From assembly GCA_964415395.1 (NCBI GenBank), contig CAYPZU010000070.1:1-10444 (forward strand): a stretch of 10,444 bases of DNA. The letters are read 5' to 3'. Under the pieces are notes generated by a model. That model was not told where the DNA came from and made no database searches. It was given only the letters and a program-made list of their open reading frames with translations. This document shows positions 1-6,656 of the stretch, in pieces. The position numbers and the translations under genes were made by a program. Source of the DNA: CAYPZU01 sp964415395. GTDB taxonomy: Bacteria; Chlamydiota; Chlamydiia; Chlamydiales; SM23-39. The first letter of the stretch is position 1; every line of letters begins with the position of its first letter.

Positions 1-1325
1 TTTAAATTATCGCCGCAGAAGAATACGCACCCTCGTCCCTGTCCTTCCGTGTCGGAGAGAAAGCGGTTTGCATCCTCCACAAAAGAAGGGGTGTATTTTG
101 GAAAGGCGTTTTCCCAGCGGTGGAGATAAAGAGGTTCGATCTCTCGAAGCCGCTCTTTCGGGAGTTTCAGCAGCCTTCCTAACTCTTCTCTCACTGCCAA
201 AAACAGAGTCTCTTCCGATTCGCGGGCCATCTCTTTTGCGTACCCGTCCTGAATGCAGACAAAGAAGATTCCCGGTCTTTTTTTGATGAGGTGCGGATGG
301 CGGTCGGTGCGGCTTGAAGTCGAGATGTATGCGATTTTCCTGTTTTGATTCTCATTGACGAAGATGGGCCCTTTCCAGGTGTCTAATTCGGGCGGCGCCG
401 AAAAATAGAGCGTGGCCGTCGAGGAATAGAAAGCGCGATCCAAAAACTCTTCTTGGCAGGGAGATGGATTCCGGTAGATCTTTCGCACAGCAAAAGCGGG
501 AGCGGCAAACACCACCGCATCAAACCATTCTTCCCGTTCTCCTACGACGCGGATTTGCTTCCCCTCTGCAGCCACTTCAGAGATGGGGTGGTTCAGGCGG
601 CAATCCACTGTTTGGGCCAGTTCTTTAGCCAGAGACTGAAACCCCTCTTTGAACCGGAAAGAGGCGAATTTCTTTCGATTCAGGCAGGAAGACAGAACGG
701 GAATGAGGAGATTGACAAAGAGAGAGGCGCTGGTTTCATGAACCGACTGGAAGCAGAAACCGCGATAGATCGGGTCGATGTACTGGTCGATGGCTTCTTC
801 TGGCAGAAATTGGGTTAAATAGTCTCTTGTGGTCAAACCGGAGAGGCGCGGATCTACTTCAGTCAGATCCCCGAAAGGGCGGCGGGGGAGGCGGCGGATA
901 GCGCGGAGAAGTTTGACGGCGCCCCAAACGGTTTTTATTCGATGGCCGGAGAGCGTTTTGTTTGTCAGCAGAGACAGGAATAGGAAGCGAAGGGAGAGAC
1001 AGGAAATTTTCCCTTCAGTTAAGAGTCCGATGCACTTCTGCCTGTGGGGATAGTAGGCGGGAGCCCTCATCTCGTCGATAGTTCGTTTCAGATGTTTGGC
1101 TGCGCTTGTATAGATTTGGGCGCCCAGATCGAGAGCGATTTCCTCCAGATGGAACGATTTCGTCCGGCCGCCAACCTCGCTTTCTTTTTCAAAAACAACA
1201 GGGCGGAACCCCTTTTTTTGCAAATCGCGTGCGCAGGCAAGCCCTGCCAATCCCGCTCCGATGATGGCTATTTTCTTCTTTGAGTAGATTGTGCCCGACT
1301 CCTTAAGCCGCCTCTCCCGTCTCAT
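1..1325 (-). CDS. FAD-dependent amine-oxidase / protoporphyrinogen-oxidase-like enzyme (3' end outside window)
   Basis: The frame is open from an ATG at 1325 to the window edge, giving 441 visible residues; the last codons lie beyond base 1. Residues 19-28 form the Rossmann FAD motif (IAIIGAGLAG), with the acidic ribose-binding Glu46 and a GGR motif at 52-54 (EVGGRTKS). Near the visible end, FFCGDNL (435-441) matches the second FAD-contact motif of this family (GDx...G). These features support a flavin-dependent oxidoreductase of the amine oxidase, protoporphyrinogen oxidase or phytoene desaturase superfamily. The substrate cannot be read from the sequence; HemY-type protoporphyrinogen oxidase is one option. 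The start is somewhat uncertain: AGGA lies just upstream of 1325, while a stronger AAGGAG sits inside the first ten codons with no standard start codon after it. The frame was followed by eye and shows no frameshift. It lies downstream of, and in the same direction as, the MOMP-like gene, separated by two hairpins. Confidence 0.85.
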   Translation of the reverse strand, partial: MRRERRLKESGTIYSKKKIAIIGAGLAGLACARDLQKKGFRPVVFEKESEVGGRTKSFHLEEIALDLGAQIYTSAAKHLKRTIDEMRAPAYYPHRQKCIGLLTEGKISCLSLRFLFLSLLTNKTLSGHRIKTVWGAVKLLRAIRRLPRRPFGDLTEVDPRLSGLTTRDYLTQFLPEEAIDQYIDPIYRGFCFQSVHETSASLFVNLLIPVLSSCLNRKKFASFRFKEGFQSLAKELAQTVDCRLNHPISEVAAEGKQIRVVGEREEWFDAVVFAAPAFAVRKIYRNPSPCQEEFLDRAFYSSTATLYFSAPPELDTWKGPIFVNENQNRKIAYISTSSRTDRHPHLIKKRPGIFFVCIQDGYAKEMARESEETLFLAVREELGRLLKLPKERLREIEPLYLHRWENAFPKYTPSFVEDANRFLSDTEGQGRGCVFFCGDNL

Positions 1326-1371
1326 TAGCACGGTCCTGATTTGCGTTCAATGGATCGAGTTCTCTCTGGCG

Positions 1372-1423
1372 CTGTTTTCCCGTTGGAAAACAGGAGGGAT
1401 GGAAGCCCGGCCGGATGGCCGGG
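1372..1423 (-). terminator. Two tandem hairpins after the MOMP-like gene
   Basis: Two perfect inverted repeats follow one another, beginning 28 bases past the stop codon of the MOMP-like gene. The first is CCCGGCC-ATCC-GGCCGGG (1423-1406, 7 bp stem). The second is CTGTTTTCC-AACG-GGAAAACAG (1393-1372, 9 bp stem, 4-base loop). Neither is followed by a clean run of T, so this is not a textbook intrinsic terminator. Transcription stop, mRNA 3' stabilisation, or partial attenuation before the downstream flavoenzyme gene are all possible. The repeats are seen directly; the role is inferred. Confidence 0.45.
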
Positions 1424-1450
1424 GTGTTCATTGGGGAGATAGGGCGGCTG

Positions 1451-2548
1451 CTAGAATCCGAAATCGGCGTGCAGGGTCAAGCCGGCCATGTCCAGGGTCG
1501 TGGGCGCATTGTACAAAGCCTGGTTGCCTTGCAAAAGGAAAAAGTTCGGCAGGTTCCAGTAGTAGTTCATTTCCCAGGCAGCGTCCAGATCTATATAATA
1601 GTCGTGGCACCCGTAGTTGAAACATTTGTTCCATCCCAGGCCGAACACCATTTGGAGCGTAGGCGCAATTTGAGCTGTGCTGGAAGGGGTCGTAATATTC
1701 GTGTTGTCTTCGCCGAATTCCGCGCCATTATTATCAAGCCGCTCCTGAAAGCTTCCGCCAAAAAGGAGGGCCGATCCGAAATTGCCGAAGATCTCAAAAC
1801 CGCAGTTGCCCAGTTTCCAGTCTGTGTCGAGACCCATTCTTGGACCCACTCCCCAAAACTTGTTCTGGCTATTCAGCTGAACAAGAAAGACTTCAAATGG
1901 CTGAGCGTCATAGGTTAAATCCAGATGACGGGAAATCCAGCCGCCCTGGACGCCGATCGAAGGGGTCAGATCCAGTTTGCTGCTGACTGAATAGGGTTTG
2001 CTGAGGACGACATCGAACATATTGTAGAGCATTTTCCACGAAGCTTTCGCAGAGCCGAATCCGATATTGACGATCGTATTTACGTTTGAAATATCTGTGG
2101 CTATGACAATCGAGGGAATATGGACGCCGTGAAAATCGGCGAAGAGAGGGAATGCGGGCACGTCCACTTCTGTGACGTAGCCCACCGACGCATTCGATTT
2201 GTTCCGCAGCCAGGTCCAGTTTGCGTTCAAGCTCCAGCCGTCATAGTTTGTATCCCAGCCAAGGCCGACCCGGACTCCAGGACTCCACTCGAAATCTATA
2301 TAGGTGAGAAATCCGAGATCCTGAAATAGCGGTCCTGTATTCACGAAAGCGGAGGGGAGGTTGGGCTGTGCTGCTTTCCAATAGAGGAAGTCTGCAGACG
2401 CCTGGAAGCCGTTATCCGGGTAGCAGCGGGCTGAAGGGTTGAGGCATTCCTGCATCGCTTTGGGTTCTGGGCAGCAGAGGCCGCCAAAGAGGGGCGCGTT
2501 GATGAGGCATGCGAGAGTCGATACAGTAAGAGCCAAACCGTTTTTCAT
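1451..2548 (-). CDS. MOMP-like outer-membrane beta-barrel protein
   Basis: This 365-residue protein starts with a signal peptide (MKNGLALTVSTLACLINAPLFG) and then a cysteine-rich stretch (Cys25, 26, 35, 42). Next comes the segment FQASADFLYWKAAQPNL, typical of the Legionella_OMP/chlamydial MOMP-like family. The rest alternates aromatic and polar residues as in transmembrane beta-strands, and the chain ends in a terminal Phe (HADFGF), the usual signal for outer-membrane barrel assembly. It is probably a porin-like protein of the outer membrane. The N-terminal cysteines may form disulphides, as in chlamydial outer-membrane complexes; that is an inference. The start is supported by AGGAAGGA just upstream of the ATG. 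Family members in environmental chlamydiae occur as large paralogous sets, so the exact function of this copy is unknown. Confidence 0.85.
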   Translation of the reverse strand: MKNGLALTVSTLACLINAPLFGGLCCPEPKAMQECLNPSARCYPDNGFQASADFLYWKAAQPNLPSAFVNTGPLFQDLGFLTYIDFEWSPGVRVGLGWDTNYDGWSLNANWTWLRNKSNASVGYVTEVDVPAFPLFADFHGVHIPSIVIATDISNVNTIVNIGFGSAKASWKMLYNMFDVVLSKPYSVSSKLDLTPSIGVQGGWISRHLDLTYDAQPFEVFLVQLNSQNKFWGVGPRMGLDTDWKLGNCGFEIFGNFGSALLFGGSFQERLDNNGAEFGEDNTNITTPSSTAQIAPTLQMVFGLGWNKCFNYGCHDYYIDLDAAWEMNYYWNLPNFFLLQGNQALYNAPTTLDMAGLTLHADFGF

Positions 2549-2552
2549 TTCG

Positions 2553-2601
2553 TTCCTTCCTGGTTTGGAAACAATTTATTAAATAGCAGAAATCATTTCA
2601 A
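2553..2601 (-). promoter_or_regulatory. Putative sigma-70-type promoter and ribosome binding site of the MOMP-like gene
   Basis: Read on the minus strand, TTGAAA (2601-2596) is followed 17 bases later by TAAATT (2578-2573), a plausible -35/-10 pair. AGGAAGGA (about 2562-2555) follows, ideally spaced before the ATG at 2548. The leader would be only about 18 bases. The ribosome binding site is strong; the promoter is a motif match only. Confidence 0.4.
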
Positions 2602-2653
2602 TATCTGACCAAGGGGATGGAAGAATCGGCGTCGGTTCTCTTCGCCGCTGCTT

Positions 2654-3037
2654 TCACTCGGCTTTTTTCCGGCCGCCGAAAATGAGGAGAAGAGCGCCCA
2701 GCACAAAGCAGGCGACTCCGCCATATTGCAGAGGGTTGATCATCGCGCTGTAGTGGGCGATTTCGAGCTTTCCCTCGGCGATCTGCTGCTTGCCTGCATC
2801 GATTTTTTTCTGGCCTGGATCGGTGATCATTTTTTGGCCCACGTCTTTGCTGACAGGATGGAGGGAGAACGCCTTATTCAGCGTATTGACTTTGCTTTGC
2901 CCTTCATCGATTTGCCTCTGTCCGTCGTCGATCTGTCTTTGGCCTTCAGCGACTTCGGTCGAAATATAGTGGGCCGTATAGAAGAGGGCTCCACCGGCTA
3001 TGAGGAGCAAGATGCCGAGAACTCTTATGAACGTCAT
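2654..3037 (-). CDS. Small membrane protein with two transmembrane helices and glycine-phased 7-residue repeats
   Basis: This 127-residue protein is of unrecognised function. Residues 4-26 form a hydrophobic helix (FIRVLGILLLIAGGALFYTA) and about 105-121 a second one (GGVACFVLGALLLIFGG), followed by a basic RKKAE tail. Between them lies a very hydrophilic segment built of 7-residue units that begin with Gly: GQRQIDD, GQRQIDE, GQSKVNT, and later GQKKIDA, GKQQIAE, GKLEIAH. The spacing suggests two amphipathic or coiled-coil helices separated by a short break, probably forming a hairpin outside or inside the inner membrane. Only a weak AGG precedes the ATG. It lies downstream of, and in the same direction as, the Rrf2 regulator, with a gap of about 160 bases, so co-transcription is possible but not shown. 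Confidence 0.7.
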   Translation of the reverse strand: MTFIRVLGILLLIAGGALFYTAHYISTEVAEGQRQIDDGQRQIDEGQSKVNTLNKAFSLHPVSKDVGQKMITDPGQKKIDAGKQQIAEGKLEIAHYSAMINPLQYGGVACFVLGALLLIFGGRKKAE

Positions 3038-3199
3038 ACAAACCTGTATTTGTTTATCTTTCCTCTCGCTGAAACGGCCAAATTTGTAAAGAACTTCTCA
3101 TCTGATTTTAAAAGAGGCGAATCTTTCGGCACCCATTTTTTGCAGAGCGTCCGCGATCTGCTCGATATTCTCCAGCGTCAGAAGATCGGGGTGGACCGT

Positions 3200-3601
3200 T
3201 TATCGGCAAAGGGAGTGGGACAGATCGGCCAGAGTGACTCCGCAGAACTTCGCGCGCAGGGCGCAGGCTGTTTCGTCGAGAGTTTTGTGAAGGGGGCAGA
3301 GAGCGTGGGAGTGCTCTTTGAGATTTAACGGGCAGGAGGTGATGCGCGAGATCGCATCGAACGGCTCCACGATCGAGAGAACGGTGATCTCTGTCGGCGC
3401 CAGCTTTAGCGAAAATCCTCCTTTAAGACCTCGCTTCTTGATCAACAGCGATGCATGCGCCAGCCGCTGGAGGATCTTGGACTGGTACTCGAGAGGCACC
3501 TGGGTCAGCTTCGAGATGGCAGGCGCGCTTAAGTACTCGCCGGGCGATCCCGCCAGGACGACCATCGTTCTCAGAGCGTATTCTGCAGATTGGGACAGCA
3601 T
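3200..3601 (-). CDS. Rrf2-family transcriptional regulator with conserved cysteines (NsrR/IscR-like)
   Basis: From the ATG at 3601 the protein has 133 residues and begins MLSQSAEYALRTMVVLA, the standard Rrf2 N-terminus. A winged helix-turn-helix follows (LSAPAISKLTQVPLEYQSKI, about 24-43; wing KRGLKGGFSLKLAP, about 56-69). The C-terminal half carries Cys90, Cys102, Cys113 and Cys120. Cys90 and Cys102 sit in a C-P-L-(x)n-H-(x)n-L-C-P-L-H arrangement, where Rrf2 proteins such as NsrR and IscR bind an Fe-S cluster. A longer version starting at a TTG at 3664 is possible but would place the start inside the palindrome at 3657-3674, so 3601 is preferred. It is divergent from the RIC-type repair gene, which it probably controls in response to NO or Fe-S damage (inference from family and context). 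Confidence 0.85.
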   Translation of the reverse strand: MLSQSAEYALRTMVVLAGSPGEYLSAPAISKLTQVPLEYQSKILQRLAHASLLIKKRGLKGGFSLKLAPTEITVLSIVEPFDAISRITSCPLNLKEHSHALCPLHKTLDETACALRAKFCGVTLADLSHSLCR

Positions 3602-3656
3602 ATAAAACCGATTTTTCTTCCAAAATATCCGATCCCGTCTAAAATGTAAATCAATA

Positions 3657-3674
3657 CAGGACAAAAATGTCCTG
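3657..3674. promoter_or_regulatory. Perfect palindrome in the divergent rrf2-RIC region, probable operator
   Basis: CAGGACA-AAAA-TGTCCTG is an 18-base perfect inverted repeat with 7-base arms. It lies 22 bases before the RIC start codon and 56 bases before the regulator start. A TAAAAT at 3640-3645 could serve as -10 for the RIC gene, which would place the palindrome at or just after the transcription start, as expected for a repressor site. The binding protein is not shown; the adjacent Rrf2 regulator is the natural candidate. Confidence 0.6.
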
Positions 3675-3695
3675 ATTAAACCTAAGGGAGCCTAT

Positions 3696-4331
3696 ATGAA
3701 CGAGATGAATACAGTAGCAGAGTGGGTCGGCGAGCGGATTTCCCGGGCGGAGCTTTTCGAGGATCTGGGGATCGATTTTTGCTGCGGAGGGAACAGGACG
3801 CTCAAAGAGGCGTGCGAGGAGAGGCAGATTCCACTTCTCGACGTCCTTTACCGCCTCCGCCTTCCCGACTCTTCTCCAAACGACTGCTCCTGGGTTTCGT
3901 ACACCTCAGCCGAGCTGTGCGACCACATCGAGCAAACGCACCACGCCTATCTCAAAAAGGCTCTTCCCCGGATCGCGCACCATCTGGAGAAGATCGTCCT
4001 TGCCCATGGCGAGTCCTATCTTCCGCTCCTGAAAACCTTCTCTCTTTTCACCTCTGAAATCGAGTCTCATATGGACAAAGAGGAAGGGGAGGTTTTCCCG
4101 CTCTACCGCAGCGCGGATCTGGCGAGACTCGCAAAGATCCACGAGCTGGAAGAGGAGCATCAGGAAGCGGGCCGTCTTCTGGCCGAAATGCGCCGCCTGG
4201 CCCATAACTACCAGCTGCCTCCCCATTCCTGCAACACGCTGAAACTCGCCTGGTCCGAACTGGAATACCTGGAGGCCGACATGCACCTGCATGTCTTTAA
4301 GGAAAACCACTACCTCTTTCCTCGGAAATAG
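3696..4331 (+). CDS. Iron-sulfur cluster repair di-iron protein, RIC family (ScdA/YtfE)
   Basis: This 211-residue protein is close to the family's usual length of about 220. The N-terminal ScdA_N domain (about 1-60) carries the paired cysteines of the GIDFCCGGNRTL motif (Cys29, Cys30). The hemerythrin-like domain keeps all expected iron ligands of E. coli YtfE: His83, His104, His125 with Glu129 (HMDKE), His155 (EEEH), and His199 with Glu203 (HVFKE). The protein should therefore bind a non-haem di-iron centre and repair Fe-S clusters damaged by nitric oxide or oxidants in the cytoplasm. A good ribosome binding site (AAGGGAG, about 3684-3690) precedes the ATG. It is divergent from an Rrf2 regulator across a palindrome, which fits NO-responsive control. 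The function is well supported by residues; the regulation is inferred. Confidence 0.93.
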   Translation: MNEMNTVAEWVGERISRAELFEDLGIDFCCGGNRTLKEACEERQIPLLDVLYRLRLPDSSPNDCSWVSYTSAELCDHIEQTHHAYLKKALPRIAHHLEKIVLAHGESYLPLLKTFSLFTSEIESHMDKEEGEVFPLYRSADLARLAKIHELEEEHQEAGRLLAEMRRLAHNYQLPPHSCNTLKLAWSELEYLEADMHLHVFKENHYLFPRK

Positions 4332-4394
4332 CGAGAGATTTTTTTAATCAGCTTGTGATTATCCTTGAATGGGAGCATTTTGTATGTCCGAATC

Positions 4395-4400
4395 AGGAGG
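4395..4400 (+). promoter_or_regulatory. Ribosome binding site that fixes the start of the repeat protein
   Basis: A perfect AGGAGG lies 8 bases before the ATG at 4409. It favours that codon over the upstream in-frame GTG at 4355, which has no such site. It also places a hydrophobic signal peptide exactly at the N-terminus. Confidence 0.75.
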
Positions 4401-4408
4401 CATGCTCT

Positions 4409-6022
4409 ATGGGGTTTATTCAGAAAGCGTTTCTGGGATTGTATTTGATGGCCGGGATAGCCATGCCGGAGCGGCTGTTCTCCCAGGCTTGGACGCCTCC
4501 TGTCGATGTCTCGATGAATCCTCTCATGGTCGACGCCGAATTCCCCCAGATAGCGGCAGATCCATCGGGAAGGTTTGTTTCCGTATGGATCCGCAATGAC
4601 GGGGCGAGCAGTTATATAGAGTCCTCCACTTCGACCGATGGAGTTACATGGAGCGTGCCGTTTCCTCTTTCTTTGCAAGGAGACCCCACGCTTCTTGCAT
4701 TCAACCCGCAGATTTCCGTGGACCCCTCCGGACGGTTTGCCGCTGTTTGGGAACGGGACAATGGAGCCGGTTTTTTTGTCATTCAAGCCTCTACTTCGAC
4801 CGATGGGACAACCTGGAGCATGCCTGCGGACTTATCTTCTGCCATTAATCAGGGATCATTAGCTCAAATAGCTGCGGATGGTTCGGGAAGGTTTGTTACC
4901 ACATGGGCTCTTTTCACCGGAGGAGTTACGGTCATCCAGGCATCGACTTCGACGGATGGATCTGTGTGGGTTCCTGCAAATACGAACCTCTCCCAGGGCG
5001 GCCAGTTCGCCTTTGGAAATCAGGTCGCGGCGGAACCCTCAGGCCGCTTTGTCGCCGTGTGGAACCGATCCGATGGGTTGAACGCGAGAATCCAGGCGTC
5101 CACTTCGGTCAATGGCACCGACTGGCTTCCGCTCATGATGCCGATCAATCTTTCCCTGGCCGGGCAGAATACCGACAACCCGCAGATCATTGCCGACGAC
5201 TCAGGCCGATTTGTGGCGGTATGGAGGAGGACGGATGCGGGAAGCCGGACGATTCAAGCGTCTACGTCTACCGACGGCATCAATTGGAGCCTGATTCCTG
5301 CCGATCTCTACGCCCCTTCCGCGCTTGCTGTGAGCCCCCCTCAGATATCGGTCGATTCTACAGGTCTTTTCGTGGCTATTTGGTCGATCAATTCGGGAGG
5401 GATCGACATCGTCCAGACCTCGACTTCGACCGATGGAGCTGCGTGGAGCGCCCCGGTTTCCATTTCCAATCTTGGGGCCGATGCCGTGACTCCATACATC
5501 CAGGGGGATTCTTTGGGGAACTTTATGGCAATTTGGAAGGGGGATGTCGGAGGGAATTTCGTGATTCAATCCTCCACGTCCGACAACGGGACGACTTGGA
5601 CGGCGCCGATCCTTATTTCAGACCCGGTCTCGGACGCCTCCGATCCGGTTGTCGCGGCCGATGGGTCGGGCCATTACGTAGCTATTTGGGAATTCATCGA
5701 TAGCCTTCGCAATATTATTCAAGGTTCCTCCGCTTCGTTAGCCGCTCTGGATCCGCCCTCAAGCGCGATCGGCCAAAGGATCTTGAATCGCTTTCTGACT
5801 CAATCCGAATACGTCAACCGTTTGCGATGGACCTCTTCGCCGAGCCAGGACGTCGCCTCCTACCGCATTTACCGCAACGGAACACTTATCGCATCAGTCC
5901 CTTCCTCGACCCTCTCCTACAATGACCCCAGAGGGAAAAACATCACCCCGGACACTTACGAAATCACCGCTGTCAACACAAGCGGAGACGAGAGCCTGCC
6001 TATTTCCTTCGCCGTGGACTAA
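4409..6022 (+). CDS. Secreted eight-repeat (BNR/propeller-like) protein with C-terminal fibronectin-like domain
   Basis: From the ATG at 4409 the protein has 537 residues. It opens with a signal peptide (MGFIQKAFLGLYLMAGIAM..., cleavage probably near FSQA). Eight tandem units of about 52 residues follow, each built on the pattern [P]QIAxDxSGRFVAVWxRxDG...IQASTSTDGxxWSxPxxLS. The last units are more divergent (STSDNGTTW, then SSASLA). The pattern resembles BNR/Asp-box sialidase-type repeats, so a beta-propeller is likely. The final 85 or so residues (LRWTSSPSQDVASYRIYRNG to YEITAVNTSGDES) look like a fibronectin type III domain. No sialidase active site is recognised, so a carbohydrate- or protein-binding role outside the cytoplasm is more likely than catalysis. 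The product is exported, possibly host-facing (inference). It stands alone as a transcription unit, ending at a hairpin. Confidence 0.82.
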   Translation: MGFIQKAFLGLYLMAGIAMPERLFSQAWTPPVDVSMNPLMVDAEFPQIAADPSGRFVSVWIRNDGASSYIESSTSTDGVTWSVPFPLSLQGDPTLLAFNPQISVDPSGRFAAVWERDNGAGFFVIQASTSTDGTTWSMPADLSSAINQGSLAQIAADGSGRFVTTWALFTGGVTVIQASTSTDGSVWVPANTNLSQGGQFAFGNQVAAEPSGRFVAVWNRSDGLNARIQASTSVNGTDWLPLMMPINLSLAGQNTDNPQIIADDSGRFVAVWRRTDAGSRTIQASTSTDGINWSLIPADLYAPSALAVSPPQISVDSTGLFVAIWSINSGGIDIVQTSTSTDGAAWSAPVSISNLGADAVTPYIQGDSLGNFMAIWKGDVGGNFVIQSSTSDNGTTWTAPILISDPVSDASDPVVAADGSGHYVAIWEFIDSLRNIIQGSSASLAALDPPSSAIGQRILNRFLTQSEYVNRLRWTSSPSQDVASYRIYRNGTLIASVPSSTLSYNDPRGKNITPDTYEITAVNTSGDESLPISFAVD

Positions 6023-6072
6023 GGATTCGGCTGTTTCGTCTGGTGCAATAGCTTCTAACTGTTCACTATTTT

Positions 6073-6100
6073 GAGCTGTTCAATCTATATTGAACAGTTT
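6073..6100 (+). terminator. Hairpin after the repeat protein, likely terminator
   Basis: CTGTTCAAT-CTAT-ATTGAACAG (6076-6097) is a perfect 9 bp stem with a 4-base loop. It can be extended by G-T and A-T pairs on both sides, and TTT follows. The T run is short (TTTGGG), with TTTTT a little farther on (6112-6116). It lies about 50 bases past the stop codon of the repeat protein and also faces the end of the convergent GNAT gene, so it could act on both strands. Confidence 0.55.
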
Positions 6101-6140
6101 GGGACTTCAAATTTTTACCCTGCGAGGTGGGTCTTTGAAC

Positions 6141-6578
6141 CTAGGACCTAGGGATATTTGATTGTCTCAGGGTTTTTCTGAAGAAGAACTTAGAATGGCC
6201 TAGCCAGTACTTCTGAATTGCACCGATCCGTTCATAGCCATTTTTCAAGTAGAATTCTTCCGCCTGAAAGTCCCAGGTATCGACCAGAGAATAGATGCAT
6301 CCATTTTTTATGGCTTCGCCTTCGACTGCATCCAGTAATTTTGTGCCGTACCCTTGATTCCGTGCATTCTGTTCAATCCACAAGACATCGATGTAGACTG
6401 ATTCGGTTCCGATAAATGCTTGGATACCGCCGAAGACTTGTCCCAGATCATTTTTCAAAAAAATGGAAAAGGCTCGATCGCGCTCGCCCAAAACACTTTC
6501 ATTGAATGCGACGATCCCTTCTCTGACAACGGCATTATCGGCCTCGCTAGGCGAATAATCGACGACAACTTTATACAT
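6141..6578 (-). CDS. GNAT-family N-acetyltransferase
   Basis: This 145-residue protein has the single-domain size of the GNAT fold. Motif A is visible: a beta-strand (VYIDVLWIEQ, 61-70) followed by the acetyl-CoA pyrophosphate loop R-x-x-G-x-G (Arg73, Gly76, Gly78; NARNQGYGTKLL) and its helix. Motif B follows with QAEEFYLKNGYERIG (about 105-119), the conserved helix and turn of the family. The protein should transfer an acetyl group from acetyl-CoA to an amine; the acceptor cannot be predicted. No clear Shine-Dalgarno sequence precedes the ATG at 6578. Upstream on the same strand lie the inverted-repeat cluster and the tRNA-like remnant. Its composition is intermediate between the GC-richer left side and the AT-richer right side. 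Confidence 0.88.
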   Translation of the reverse strand: MYKVVVDYSPSEADNAVVREGIVAFNESVLGERDRAFSIFLKNDLGQVFGGIQAFIGTESVYIDVLWIEQNARNQGYGTKLLDAVEGEAIKNGCIYSLVDTWDFQAEEFYLKNGYERIGAIQKYWLGHSKFFFRKTLRQSNIPRS

Positions 6579-6600
6579 ATTTGCTCTGATAAGAGAGTCT

Positions 6601-6636
6601 GCCAGAAAAATAGGTTAATTTGGATTTCTTTCTGGC
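6601..6636. repeat. Inverted repeat upstream of the GNAT gene
   Basis: GCCAGAAA (6601-6608) and TTTCTGGC (6629-6636) are perfect 8-base inverted arms separated by 20 bases. The arms extend to ten bases with one mismatch. The element lies 22 bases upstream of the GNAT start codon, so it may sit in that gene's leader or promoter. Confidence 0.5.
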
Positions 6637-6656
6637 GGGCAAGACCTCACCCCAAA

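Noticed and set aside
1415..1918. Plus-strand open frame of 167 codons opposite the MOMP-like gene
   Set aside because: It is antisense to a gene with a clear signal peptide and barrel features, shows no family signature, and has no ribosome binding site.
2726..3328. Plus-strand open frame of 200 codons across the small membrane protein and the end of Rrf2
   Set aside because: Its regular hydrophobic pattern (IDLPLSVVDLSLAF) is the mirror image of the repeats on the other strand; it overlaps two better supported genes.
4345..4361. TAATCA-GCTTG-TGATTA stem-loop after the RIC gene as a terminator
   Set aside because: The T run lies before, not after, the stem on the coding strand, and the stem is short and AT-rich.
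4355..4408. GTG at 4355 as start of the repeat protein
   Set aside because: It would put 18 hydrophilic residues before the signal peptide and has no ribosome binding site; AGGAGG points to 4409.
4903..5703. Plus-strand frame of 266 codons inside the repeat protein
   Set aside because: It is a shifted frame of the repetitive gene, so it inherits length from the repeats; no start signal or domain.
6140..6152. CCTAGG-A-CCTAGG direct repeat as an attachment site
   Set aside because: It is too short, it overlaps the GNAT stop codon, and nothing else marks a junction here.
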